Positions 1-8,400 of a DNA stretch of 10,433 nucleotides are shown piece by piece. A program made the position numbers and the translations under genes. The stretch comes from Aequorivita sp. Its GTDB lineage: Bacteria > Bacteroidota > Bacteroidia > Flavobacteriales > Flavobacteriaceae. Position 1 is the first letter of the stretch; the number at the start of each line of letters is the position of its first letter. The stretch spans positions 666,543-676,975 of the forward strand of contig NVXN01000001.1 in the NCBI GenBank assembly GCA_002733915.1, written 5' to 3'. The notes beneath the pieces were generated by a model that saw nothing but the letters and a program-made list of their open reading frames with translations, was not told the origin of the DNA and ran no database searches.

Positions 1-1
1 T

Positions 2-9
2 TAACTTTG
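2..9 (+). promoter_or_regulatory. Bacteroidota-type -7 promoter box for the RNA methyltransferase
   Basis: TAACTTTG is an exact match to the Bacteroidota sigma-A -7 consensus TAnnTTTG. It ends 6 bp before the ATG at 16, so transcription would begin at or just before the start codon and the mRNA would be leaderless or nearly so. The -33 element would lie left of the window and cannot be checked. Confidence 0.6.
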
Positions 10-15
10 CCGCCT

Positions 16-561
16 ATGAAAAATCGAAAACTGAAAAACAGCGAATTGGACCGTATAAACCCCGAAGAATACAAAGCTTCGGAAAAAACGCCGCTTATAA
101 TCATCCTCGATAATATTCGCAGTTTAAATAACATCGGTTCTGTTTTTCGCACTGCGGATGCTTTTTTGGTAAAGAAAATCTATCTCTGTGGCATTACCGC
201 AAAACCACCGCACAAAGACATCCAAAAAACCGCTCTTGGCGCAACGGAAAGCGTGAATTGGGAATATGCTGAAAACACACTCGATGTAGTTTCAAAACTA
301 AAGGGGGAAGGTATTTTTGTAGCTTCTATTGAACAGGCAGAGCTTGCTGTAAATTTGAATGATTTTTCAGTTCAAAATAATTTAACCTACGCAGTTGTTT
401 TTGGAAACGAAGTGAAGGGAGTTCAACAAAAAGTAGTCAGTGCAAGCGATGCCGTGATTGAAATTCCACAGTTTGGCACAAAACATTCTTTAAATATTTC
501 GGTGAGCGTGGGGGTGGTGGTTTGGGATCTTTTCACAAAACTGAAAAATAATAGCCTCTAA
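16..561 (+). CDS. SpoU/TrmH-family RNA 2'-O-methyltransferase
   Basis: A 181-residue S-adenosylmethionine-dependent enzyme expected to methylate a ribose 2'-OH in tRNA or rRNA in the cytoplasm. The three SpoU (SPOUT) motifs are visible in order. Motif 1 is around residues 33-45 (NIRSLNNIGSVFR, with the conserved Asn and Arg). Motif 2 is at 129-135 (FGNEVKG). Motif 3 is at 150-163 (IPQFGTKHSLNISV), which forms the knotted cofactor site. The length fits single-domain members without an extra N-terminal RNA-binding domain. The frame is open back to a TTG at 7, but that codon lies inside the -7 promoter box, so the ATG at 16 is the better start. The gene converges on the prenyltransferase gene with 8 bp between stops, leaving no room for a separate terminator. 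The family is certain. The target nucleotide (TrmH-like tRNA or RlmB-like rRNA) cannot be read from the sequence. Confidence 0.93.
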   Translation: MKNRKLKNSELDRINPEEYKASEKTPLIIILDNIRSLNNIGSVFRTADAFLVKKIYLCGITAKPPHKDIQKTALGATESVNWEYAENTLDVVSKLKGEGIFVASIEQAELAVNLNDFSVQNNLTYAVVFGNEVKGVQQKVVSASDAVIEIPQFGTKHSLNISVSVGVVVWDLFTKLKNNSL

Positions 562-569
562 TTTCAAAT

Positions 570-1481
570 CTAGGAAAAACGGCTTAACAGTAAATCTACA
601 TCTATTAACACAATACTAAAAACTCCGATGACGATGGCAAACTTCAAAATATTGTGCAACACCATATAATGTATTTTGTTTTTTGAATACCACAAAACCG
701 TGAGAAACACAGCTAGGCCGACGATACTTGCATAAAAATAGTAGTCCATATAGCCTATTTCTTCCTTAAATTTTGTGATGAGTAAAATGATGGGCGCAAG
801 CGTTAACATACTCAGCACAGTCAACATTCTCTTTGAAGTTTTTTCGCCGTAAACAACGGGAATGGTTTTATAGCCGTGTGTTAAATCGCCTTTTAGGTTT
901 TCGAGGTCTTTTACCAATTCGCGCATAGAAATTAGGAGAAACAGAAAGGTAGCGTGTACGAAAATTACAATATCAAAATTTGCATAGTGCACAAAAATTG
1001 CAAAGAAGGGAACTACAGCCAGAATGGCCGCAGTAATATTACCAATGAATGGATATTTTTTAAGCTTATGGGAATACATCCAAAGGAAAAATATATAAAT
1101 TGAAAAGAATAACACTGCTCTAAAGGAAACATAACTTGCAAAGATGACCGATAAAAAGTTGAGCACAAAATACGCCGAAAGCTTGGTGCGCTGGCTCACA
1201 AGTTTGTCCAGCATGGTTTTACGCGGACGGTTTATTAAATCCTTTTCGCTGTCATAAAAACTGTTTATAATGTATCCGCCGGCAATTGCTGAAGAAGATG
1301 CCAAAACGAGCATCAATAAATTTACATCAAACAAAACCTGCCTCACAGGCAAATCGGACGCTAAAATATAAATACTAGTAAGGTATTGTGCAATAACAAT
1401 AATTAGAATGTTATAGCCGCGAACCACAGAAAACAAGCTGAAAAACTTTAGCAGGAAGAGTTTTTGTTTTCGGTTGAGCAT
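570..1481 (-). CDS. UbiA-family prenyltransferase, (geranylgeranyl)glycerol-phosphate prenyltransferase-like
   Basis: A 303-residue integral membrane prenyltransferase that should transfer a polyprenyl group from its diphosphate to an acceptor in the inner membrane. Both Mg2+-diphosphate-binding Asp motifs are present. The first runs N73-x3-D77-x3-D81 (NSFYDSEKDLINRP). The second is RELVKDLENLKGD, with Asp192 and Asp199, followed by the conserved HGYKTIPVVYG. Hydrophobic segments recur along the chain, roughly at 23-40, 52-71, 103-135, 145-165, 170-186, 220-236, 245-264 and 275-298, as expected for the all-helical UbiA fold. The second motif resembles archaeal digeranylgeranylglyceryl phosphate synthase more than UbiA or MenA, and flavobacterial homologues are usually named on that basis. 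The true acceptor is not shown by sequence. The start at 1481 has an A-rich upstream region and no clear -7 box. The FG-GAP gene ends 60 bp upstream on the same strand, so co-transcription is possible. Confidence 0.88.
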   Translation of the reverse strand: MLNRKQKLFLLKFFSLFSVVRGYNILIIVIAQYLTSIYILASDLPVRQVLFDVNLLMLVLASSSAIAGGYIINSFYDSEKDLINRPRKTMLDKLVSQRTKLSAYFVLNFLSVIFASYVSFRAVLFFSIYIFFLWMYSHKLKKYPFIGNITAAILAVVPFFAIFVHYANFDIVIFVHATFLFLLISMRELVKDLENLKGDLTHGYKTIPVVYGEKTSKRMLTVLSMLTLAPIILLITKFKEEIGYMDYYFYASIVGLAVFLTVLWYSKNKIHYMVLHNILKFAIVIGVFSIVLIDVDLLLSRFS

Positions 1482-1541
1482 TTTTTCGCGTAAATAGTTA
1501 TTGGCTAAACAATTTAAGAATGATTAAAATTTCCAACTAAT

Positions 1542-4004
1542 TTATTCTTTAATAAATCTTTCAACACCTATTTCGCCATCAGTAGTTTTTATTTTGAGAA
1601 AGTAAACACCTGTCACTAATTTTGAAACGTTTATTTCAAAATTTTCATCATTTAAAACAACAATATTTCCAGTAACCAACTGACCCAAATTATTATATAC
1701 CTCAATTTGTTTAATCGTTTTTTCAGAAATGATACTTAAGGAATTTGAAGTTGGATTGGGAAAAATGTAAAAGTTTAGAGTGACTGTTTCATTAACACCC
1801 AAAATTAAAGTGTTTTTAAACCATAAAATTTCATTTGTACCTTCTAAGGTGGCAAAAACATCTATATCTCCATCGGCATCAGCATCGTCTGCATAGATAA
1901 AATTTGCTCTATCCGCATCATTTTTTATTATATTTTGAGAGCCAAAATTTCCCGCTCCATCAAGGTTTTCAAACCATGAAATTTTCTGATCATAATAGGA
2001 TGCTGTAATTATATCAAGATCTCCATCATTATCTATATCAGTTGAATAAGCTGTTAATGGCGTGAAAATCTCTGATGCTATAATTTTCTCTGGACCAAAA
2101 CTACCTTGCCCATCCATATTTTCAAACCACATAATTGTTTCGTCTAACCGATTGGTCGCAATAACATCTATATCATTATCACCATCAATATCAGCACCTT
2201 CAATATAATATGTATCTAAAGAGATCAATTCAGGTGATCCAAAAACTCCCCCACCTAAATTTTCAAACCAAGTTGCCCCATCTTCTCCAAAAACCCCCAA
2301 AGAAGAGCAAAGAATATCAATGTCTCCATCATTGTTTATATCGGCCATATCAATTGAAATCGGGGCAAACCCAAAAGCATTGTATATTATATTTGGTTGC
2401 CCAAAGGTTCCTTCTCCATCTAAATTTTCCTGCCAAATTAATTCCATAGCCATAAAAGAAGCATACATGATATCTAAATCACCATCTCCATCTATATCCG
2501 CTGCATTTACTTCCCTCACTGAAGGTCCCGTAATATCTTCAAATATTATATTTTTTGGACCAAAGTTTCCATTTCCATCTAAATTTTCTTGCCAAGCAAC
2601 CAAGAAATCTGTTGAAAATAAAGCATCAATATCTCCATCTCCATCCATATCAACTCCCTGAACACAAAATGCCGCATAATTTTTTTTTGATATTGTCCTT
2701 TGAATACCATAATCGCCATTTCCAACCCCTTTTTTATACCAAGCAATTTCTCCATCATTATAGGAAGCAGAAAGTACATCCAGATAACCATCACCATCTA
2801 TATCCGCTATATCTATATATCGTGGACTATCTACATTAATTGTAAAAAATTGTTGTGGTCCATAATTACCAGCTCCATCAATATTTTCATGAACACCTAT
2901 TCTGTCCTCTGAAGCAAAGAGTATATCAAAATCTCCATCATTATCAACATCTGCACAATAAAGAGATGCAATAATTAAAGAATCTGTATTCACATCTTGC
3001 GGTGGACCAAAATTTCCTGCCCCATCTAAATTTTCATTCCACACAATTGCAGGGTTGGAATCGGAGTAATAACCCGATACCACATCAATATCCCCATCAC
3101 CATCAATATCTGCCGGAAAATTTGCGTAAAGACTCGATACATAATCAATAATAATTTGTCCAGGGCCAAAATTTCCTTGTCCATCAATATTTTGATACCA
3201 TGAAAATTTATCACCGCTACTAGAAACTACATCCAAATCACCATCATTATTAATGTCTACGGCATAAACCGAATTATCAATACCCGAATTTGCAATGGTT
3301 CGAAGTGGCCCAAATTGTCCTTGAGAGTTTAAATTTTCATACCAGCCTAAAGGACTATTGAAACTGCCTCCTGATAAGACATCCATATCTCCATCGCCAT
3401 CAATATCTGCCACCGAAACCGCATCAATTGTAATAACACTATCATTTACAATATGTTCTAATCCAAAGTTTCCAATGCCATCAACATTTTCATACCACGC
3501 TACTTTTCCTTCGGTAGGATCTCCTGATCCTGAAACAACGTCAATATCTCCATCTCCATCAATATCTTCAGCAAAAATCGCGCGAGCCCCAATTGCTTCT
3601 GTGGAAATTACTATTTGGTTGCTAAAAGTACCCTGGCCATCTAAATTTTCGTACCAAGCAATTTTATTGTCATAATAAGATGCTGAAAGTACATCTATAT
3701 CCCCATCGCCATCAATATCCGCGGCAAATACCGCACTAGCCGACATTGCTTCTGTGGATATTACTTGTTGATTTCCATAACCTCCTTGCCCATCCAAGTT
3801 TCTATACCAAGCAATTTTGTTGTCAAATGCTGAAGCTGAAAGCATATCAATGTTACCATCTCCATCAATATCTGCAGCAAATACAGAAGTAGGGCTATTT
3901 GTAGCATTTCGATTGTCTATTACAATTTTCTCTTCAAAATCGATTTGTGCATAAGTACTTATGAAAAATATGGAACATACGATTGTAAATAGTTTTATTT
4001 TCAT
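1542..4004 (-). CDS. Secreted FG-GAP/VCBS repeat protein with T9SS type A sorting domain
   Basis: An 820-residue exported protein. Residues 1-20 form a Sec signal peptide (MKIKLFTIVCSIFFISTYAQ). Residues about 22-732 hold 14 repeats of about 50 residues, each with an Asp-rich loop of the form DIDGDGDID, then a stretch ending in (A/S)WYENLDGQGNFG or a variant. Such loops bind Ca2+ in FG-GAP/VCBS beta-propellers, and 14 repeats would suit two seven-bladed propellers (inference). Residues 733-820 are a T9SS C-terminal domain: FPNPTSN, EVYNNLGQLV, LVTGVYFLKI and the terminal VERFIKE. The protein is thus predicted to cross the outer membrane by the type IX system and be cell-surface attached or released. 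No enzymatic domain is visible, so adhesion or ligand binding is the likely role but is unproven. It sits 133 bp downstream of mevalonate kinase and 60 bp upstream of the prenyltransferase, interrupting isoprenoid genes. The nearest -7 candidate (RC of 4081-4088) has one mismatch. Confidence 0.93.
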   Translation of the reverse strand: MKIKLFTIVCSIFFISTYAQIDFEEKIVIDNRNATNSPTSVFAADIDGDGNIDMLSASAFDNKIAWYRNLDGQGGYGNQQVISTEAMSASAVFAADIDGDGDIDVLSASYYDNKIAWYENLDGQGTFSNQIVISTEAIGARAIFAEDIDGDGDIDVVSGSGDPTEGKVAWYENVDGIGNFGLEHIVNDSVITIDAVSVADIDGDGDMDVLSGGSFNSPLGWYENLNSQGQFGPLRTIANSGIDNSVYAVDINNDGDLDVVSSSGDKFSWYQNIDGQGNFGPGQIIIDYVSSLYANFPADIDGDGDIDVVSGYYSDSNPAIVWNENLDGAGNFGPPQDVNTDSLIIASLYCADVDNDGDFDILFASEDRIGVHENIDGAGNYGPQQFFTINVDSPRYIDIADIDGDGYLDVLSASYNDGEIAWYKKGVGNGDYGIQRTISKKNYAAFCVQGVDMDGDGDIDALFSTDFLVAWQENLDGNGNFGPKNIIFEDITGPSVREVNAADIDGDGDLDIMYASFMAMELIWQENLDGEGTFGQPNIIYNAFGFAPISIDMADINNDGDIDILCSSLGVFGEDGATWFENLGGGVFGSPELISLDTYYIEGADIDGDNDIDVIATNRLDETIMWFENMDGQGSFGPEKIIASEIFTPLTAYSTDIDNDGDLDIITASYYDQKISWFENLDGAGNFGSQNIIKNDADRANFIYADDADADGDIDVFATLEGTNEILWFKNTLILGVNETVTLNFYIFPNPTSNSLSIISEKTIKQIEVYNNLGQLVTGNIVVLNDENFEINVSKLVTGVYFLKIKTTDGEIGVERFIKE
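1809..3941 (-). repeat. Fourteen in-frame FG-GAP/VCBS repeats of about 150 bp
   Basis: The + strand shows recurring tracts such as ccatctccatcaatatc about every 140-165 bp. These are the complement of codons for the Asp-rich calcium loops. The loops in protein order include DIDGDGNID, DIDGDGDID (several), DIDGDGDMD, DINNDGDLD, DVDNDGDFD, DIDGDGYLD, DMDGDGDID, DIDGDNDID and DADADGDID. Copies are diverged at both the DNA and protein level, so this is an old coding repeat rather than a recent tandem expansion. The first three copies are the most alike, sharing ISTEA and DNKIAWY segments. Confidence 0.92.
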
Positions 4005-4077
4005 TTATTAAAATTTATGAATAACTACTAAAGGAGACAAAATACTAAATAAAATTTACCAATAGAAAATTAATTAT

Positions 4078-4104
4078 CTCCAAATAAAAGGTTTTCACTT
4101 GGAG
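4078..4104 (-). terminator. Possible weak terminator hairpin after mevalonate kinase
   Basis: CTCCAA at 4078-4083 is the exact reverse complement of TTGGAG at 4099-4104, giving a 6-bp stem with a 15-nt loop about 35 bp past the mevalonate kinase stop. Read on the - strand it is followed by an AT-rich stretch rather than a clean T run, so termination would be weak and transcription may continue into the FG-GAP gene. Confidence 0.25.
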
Positions 4105-4137
4105 TAATAAATAAGAATTGAGATTTTCTAGAAACTT

Positions 4138-5076
4138 CTAAAAACTATAAACCACTTCCAGCTTATAATCTTTCAATGCTTTGCGCGCTTCGTCAATATT
4201 CTCGGTGAAGCCCAGCATATAGCCACCACCCCCGGAACCACAAAGTTTTAGATAATAGGCATTGCTATCTATTCCCTTCTTCCACAGTTTGTGAAATTGG
4301 GCGGGAATCATAGGTTTAAAATTATCGAGCACCACTTTTGAGAGTTGCTTGATGTTCCCAAAAAGTGACTTTACGTCCCCTTTTAAAAAATCATCAACAC
4401 AGGCATCGGTATGTTTTACAAATTGGTCTTTCAGCATATTGCGAAAACCTTCCTGTTTCATATTTTCCATAAAAATCTGGACCATCGGCGCGGTTTCGCC
4501 AGTACTGCCGCTGTCCAATAAAAATACAGCACCCTTTCCATTTTCGGTTTGCGAAGGAATACCGGCAGGTTCAATATTATCTTTGGAATTGATCAATATA
4601 GGAAGACTCAAATAACTATTCAAAGGGTCTAGACCTGAAGATTTTCCGTGGAAAAAAGATTCCATTTCGGCAAAAATAGCTTTTAAGGAAAGTAACTTTT
4701 CCCGTGTTAAGTTTTCAAGCACGGTGATTTTATTATTGGCGTATTTATCATAAATAGCCGCCACCAAAGCGCCACTGCTTCCCACTCCGTAACCTTGGGG
4801 AATACTGCTGTCAAAATACAATCCGGCTTCAACATCCTTTTTTAAGGATTCCATATCAAACGAAACCAAGTTTGGATTTTCCTTTTGAAGCGTTTCCAAA
4901 TATTCAGCAAAGCGTTTTAAACTCGCATTTGATTTGTGGGTAGAAACAGTGTGGTGTTTATCAATTTTTAGCGCACCATTGTAAAAATTGTACGGAATTG
5001 ATAATCCTTTGGAATCTTTTATAATTCCATATTCACCGAAAAGTAAAATTTTTGAGTAAAAGAGGGGGCCGCGCAT
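4138..5076 (-). CDS. mvk: Mevalonate kinase (GHMP kinase family)
   Basis: A 312-residue cytoplasmic kinase that phosphorylates mevalonate with ATP, the first step of the lower mevalonate pathway. GHMP motifs are clear: an N-terminal KILLFGEYGII (residues 9-19), the ATP-binding loop PQGYGVGSSGA (93-103), HGKSSGLDPLNSY (143-155) with Asp150 as the probable catalytic base, and the glycine-rich KLCGSGGGGYMLGF (277-290). The frame is open for 27 more codons, to an ATG at 5157. However, that extension contains a perfect -7 promoter box, encodes an unrelated basic/hydrophobic stretch, and is absent from the usual MxGPLFYSKILLFGEY beginning, so the ATG at 5076 is chosen. The leader is then about 55 nt. 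The gene is divergent from the TPR-CHAT gene. The other pathway gene in the window, the decarboxylase, lies 3.6 kb away, beyond the CHAT gene. A phosphomevalonate kinase role is less likely but cannot be formally excluded by motifs alone. Confidence 0.88.
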   Translation of the reverse strand: MRGPLFYSKILLFGEYGIIKDSKGLSIPYNFYNGALKIDKHHTVSTHKSNASLKRFAEYLETLQKENPNLVSFDMESLKKDVEAGLYFDSSIPQGYGVGSSGALVAAIYDKYANNKITVLENLTREKLLSLKAIFAEMESFFHGKSSGLDPLNSYLSLPILINSKDNIEPAGIPSQTENGKGAVFLLDSGSTGETAPMVQIFMENMKQEGFRNMLKDQFVKHTDACVDDFLKGDVKSLFGNIKQLSKVVLDNFKPMIPAQFHKLWKKGIDSNAYYLKLCGSGGGGYMLGFTENIDEARKALKDYKLEVVYSF

Positions 5077-5136
5077 ATATTGTGGTGTTATAGCTATAAA
5101 AATACAGATTTTAATTCTTAAAACTGAAATCCGCGA

Positions 5137-5144
5137 CAAAGATA
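5137..5144 (-). promoter_or_regulatory. -7 promoter box for mevalonate kinase
   Basis: CAAAGATA on the + strand reads TATCTTTG on the - strand, an exact TAnnTTTG match. It lies 61 bp upstream of the ATG at 5076 and inside the longest possible reading frame, which decides the shorter start. No convincing -33 TTG was found at the expected distance. Confidence 0.55.
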
Positions 5145-5159
5145 ACCATTTTAGCAATT

Positions 5160-5187
5160 ATATATTCAGAAATATATGTGAACATAT
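5160..5187. promoter_or_regulatory. Overlapping AT-rich inverted repeats, possible operator
   Basis: ATATATT (5160-5166) and AATATAT (5171-5177) form a 7-bp inverted repeat with a CAGA spacer. Overlapping it, ATATGT (5174-5179) and ACATAT (5182-5187) form a perfect inverted repeat around GA. They lie 15-43 bp upstream of the mevalonate kinase -7 box, a place where a regulator could bind. In AT-rich DNA such symmetry arises fairly often by chance. Confidence 0.22.
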
Positions 5188-5349
5188 CCATTCATAAACC
5201 TTCCCAATTTACTGTATATAAGTTTTGTAAAATTATATTTACGTTCTTTTGAGTACATTTTTTAGACTAATGCGGCATTTTCCAAATATCTCTTTTTTGG
5301 ATTCTGGGAAAGTTTTAAAAACGAAAATAATTTGAAGAAAAATTATTTG

Positions 5350-5357
5350 TATCTTTC
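5350..5357 (+). promoter_or_regulatory. Possible -7 promoter box for the TPR-CHAT gene
   Basis: TATCTTTC differs from TAnnTTTG only at the last base and lies 47 bp before the ATG at 5405. A TTG at 5332-5334 could be the -33 element, but its 15-bp spacing is shorter than usual. It is the best candidate in the intergenic region, but not a strong one. Confidence 0.3.
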
Positions 5358-5404
5358 TTAACATTATCCCCGGAATTAATTTAACTATTTGGAACCTCTA
5401 AATT

Positions 5405-8400
5405 ATGATAAATAAAAACCGGAGATTTGCCTTTTCCTTTCCACTACTGTTTCTTTTCACATTTTTCCATAGCTTTTCACAGGAAAAGAATACAACAGTA
5501 AAAAAAATCCAAACCCTTATTGAACAGGATTCCTTGGCAGAAGCACGCACCGAAGCAGCAAAAAACATTGCTTTTTACAAAGCTGAAAAAAAATATGATA
5601 GCCTCTATAGCTACATTCAATTTGAAGGAAGTTTTAAATTGAACAGCGGCAACAAAAATCTTGCTGTTAAAAAAGCCGAAAATCTTACAGAAGAAATAAA
5701 AAAATACGCTAGTCCACATTATATAGTTGAAGCCATAACCGAATTGGGCTGGATATATGATGATGCGGGCAAGCACAAAGAGGCATACAAACTTCTTAAA
5801 ACTGCAATTCCCTTTGCCCAAAAAAACACAGACCCCAATAACACCGATCTGGCAGGCCTTGAATACCGTCAAGGGTTTTACGCCTCAAAACTGGGTGATT
5901 TTCCATTGGCAAAATCACATTACCTTAAAGCCTTAAAATTATTGATAAAAACGGGTCAGCAAGACTATGTGTTTTATAACCAAATCTACAATGCGCTTGG
6001 CGGAATGATGTGGCAGGAAGCAAAACTGGACAGCGCCAAATATTATTTTCAGGAAGCCGTGAATGTTCTCGAAAAAACAGACGAAACCGATATAATGAAT
6101 CGGTATTATCGTCCCGCATTAGTAAAGATGAACCTTGCCGTGCTGTGGAATGCTTTGGGAAAAAATCAAGAAGCCATCGCCATTTCAGAAGAATCAATCG
6201 CAGGGTTTCAAGAATATATAAACCGTTCTACCGATGAAGCCCGTACTTATAAGGCAAAAAACCATCAATTCATAGTTATTGATAATATGGCCACCTTCTA
6301 CAATACGCTAGGGGAACATTCGCGCGCACAGGAATTAATCGAGTATTCTTTTGAACAAAAGAAAAAACTTTTTGAGGAAAACGATATTAATATCATCATT
6401 TCAAACATCATTCTTGCGGAAGCAAAAACAGCCAGCCGTGATTTTGAAGGTGCCGCCAAAAATGCCGATACCGCCTTACTACTTTTAAAAAGTAGCGGCA
6501 GCGCAGATTTGTATTGGGAAGCAGCAGCCCTTTCTACCCGAGCCACTATTTATGAACACGAGGAAGATGTAGATAATGCAGCCCTTTTTTATGAAAAGGC
6601 AAGAATAGTCTATCAAAAAACGATGGGCACTACCTATACCAAAGATTTTTTAGACAATATTTTGGAATATTCCCTATTTGCCGCTAAAAACGGAAAAAAG
6701 GAAAAAGCCCTCGCTTTGGCCAATGAAACTTATAATTTTACCCATAACGGAGATTTCAAAAACACGCTACAAGAGTTTTACCACACCGTAAACCTCGCAC
6801 AGGTACATTTCCATTTAAAGGAGTATGCAGAAGCAGAAAAATATAGTAATGAAGCACTCCGCTTCAACGTTTTAGATAAAGGCGGAAAAATAAGCACAAC
6901 AGATTCCATCCTTACCCAATACAGAAAGCCACAAGCTTTGCTGATAAATGCAGCATCAAAATACTATTTGGCAGAAAACAAAAATTCTTTTCTCTTAAAA
7001 GAACTTTTGCAGCAAATTGAAGAAGGAATTTCCATCCTGGACCAACGCAAAAAAATAATTACCAACCACGAAGATGTAACGCTTCTAATAACCGAAAACG
7101 AGGAACTTTTAACTTTTGCCGAAAAATTACGGCTGGAACTCTATGAAACCACTAAAAATCCACTGTATTTAGATAAGCTCATCGCCCTTCACGAATCCAG
7201 TATCTACAACCGTATCCGTTCGCGACTTAACCTTCGGGATAACGTTCGTTTTCAGCACATTCCCACACAGGTATTAGAGCGCGAAAACACCTTAAAAAAC
7301 AAAATGAGGTCTTCCTTAAATGATTCGGAAAACGGCAGCCTTTACTCCTTTTTTGAAGCTTCTGAAAACTGGGAAAGCTTTTTGGATTCGCTCAAGCAAC
7401 ATTTCCCTAAATACTATAAAATGCGCTATGCCACTTTGGAGGAATCACTGACCGATCTTCAACAAAAAATTCCAGAAAATACAACCGTGGTGCGGTATAT
7501 TTTTATTGAAGATCGACTTTATGCTTTTGTGGTTTCTCCCTCAATAAAAAAATTGATGCAATTAAATTACAAATCGGTCAAAAGTCACATTTCAATAATA
7601 AAAAATGATGAGTTTTCTGTTGAAAAAACAAGACCACTACTCTATGAACTGTACAGAGCACTTTGGTTTCCTCTGGAAAAATACGTGCTTAGTCAAAAAG
7701 TAGTAATCGTTCCAGACAGAGAACTTTTTAACCTAAGTTTTGAAACGCTTACGCCCAAACCGATAAAGAATTTTCAGGAAATGGCCACAAATAGTCTTTT
7801 GGCAAAATATGATATTTCATACAATTTCAGTTTGTTGCTCTATAAGGACAAAGGCAAGGTAGCTGATTACTCTTCAGATTTTATCGCCTTTGCCCCCGGC
7901 TTCAACAAAAAGATGAAAGAGGAATACCAACTGGCAATAAAAGATTCGGTAAAATTAGATAAGACATACCTTACACTTTTGCCGCAACCCTTTAGCGAGG
8001 ATCTGGTAAAAAAGTATTCCAAAATTTTCAACGGCCGTTATTTTGTAAATGAAAACGCAAGCAAGGATTTATTTATTAAGCAAGCTAAAGAGCACAAAAT
8101 AATCCACATTGGCACCCACGCCGAAAGCAACAATATTAGTCCAGAGTTGAGCAGACTTATTTTCGCAAAAAAAACCGAAGACGAAGAAAGTTATAATGAA
8201 AACTCATTGTATTCCTATGAAATTTACAACATAAATCTTTCGTCAAACCTTGCCATTCTCACCGCCTGTGAGACCGGAAAACCTACCTACCAAGCAGGTG
8301 AAGGGATGATATCATTGGCACACGCCTTTAATTATGCCGGAAGCGAAAGCATTTTGACCAGTCTTTGGAAAATAGATGAAGAATCCAGCGCCAAAATTGT

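Larger units (their letters stand above)
5077..5404. other. Divergent intergenic region between mevalonate kinase and TPR-CHAT genes
   Basis: This 328-bp AT-rich gap has no convincing coding potential. It holds the mevalonate kinase leader (5077 to about 5131), a perfect -7 box on the - strand at 5137-5144, two overlapping AT-rich inverted repeats at 5160-5187, and a one-mismatch -7 box on the + strand at 5350-5357 for the CHAT gene. Nothing recognisable was seen between about 5190 and 5345. Because both genes are read outward from it, the region must carry both promoters. Confidence 0.7.

Noticed and set aside
2210..3675. Several + strand open frames of 60-115 codons antisense to the FG-GAP gene, rich in Ser, Pro and Ile
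   Set aside because: They recur with the repeat period and encode the complement of the Asp-rich loops (SPSPSIS-type strings). They are shadows of the repeats, without plausible starts or promoters.
1857..3870. Regularly spaced ccatctccatcaatatc-like tracts that could suggest a CRISPR or intergenic repeat array
   Set aside because: Spacing is about 150 bp, copies are imperfect and all are in frame with one protein. They encode calcium-binding loops.
4125..4134. Perfect 10-bp palindrome TTTCTAGAAA just after the mevalonate kinase stop
   Set aside because: It has no loop and no T run, so it does not form a terminator. It is likely chance in AT-rich DNA.
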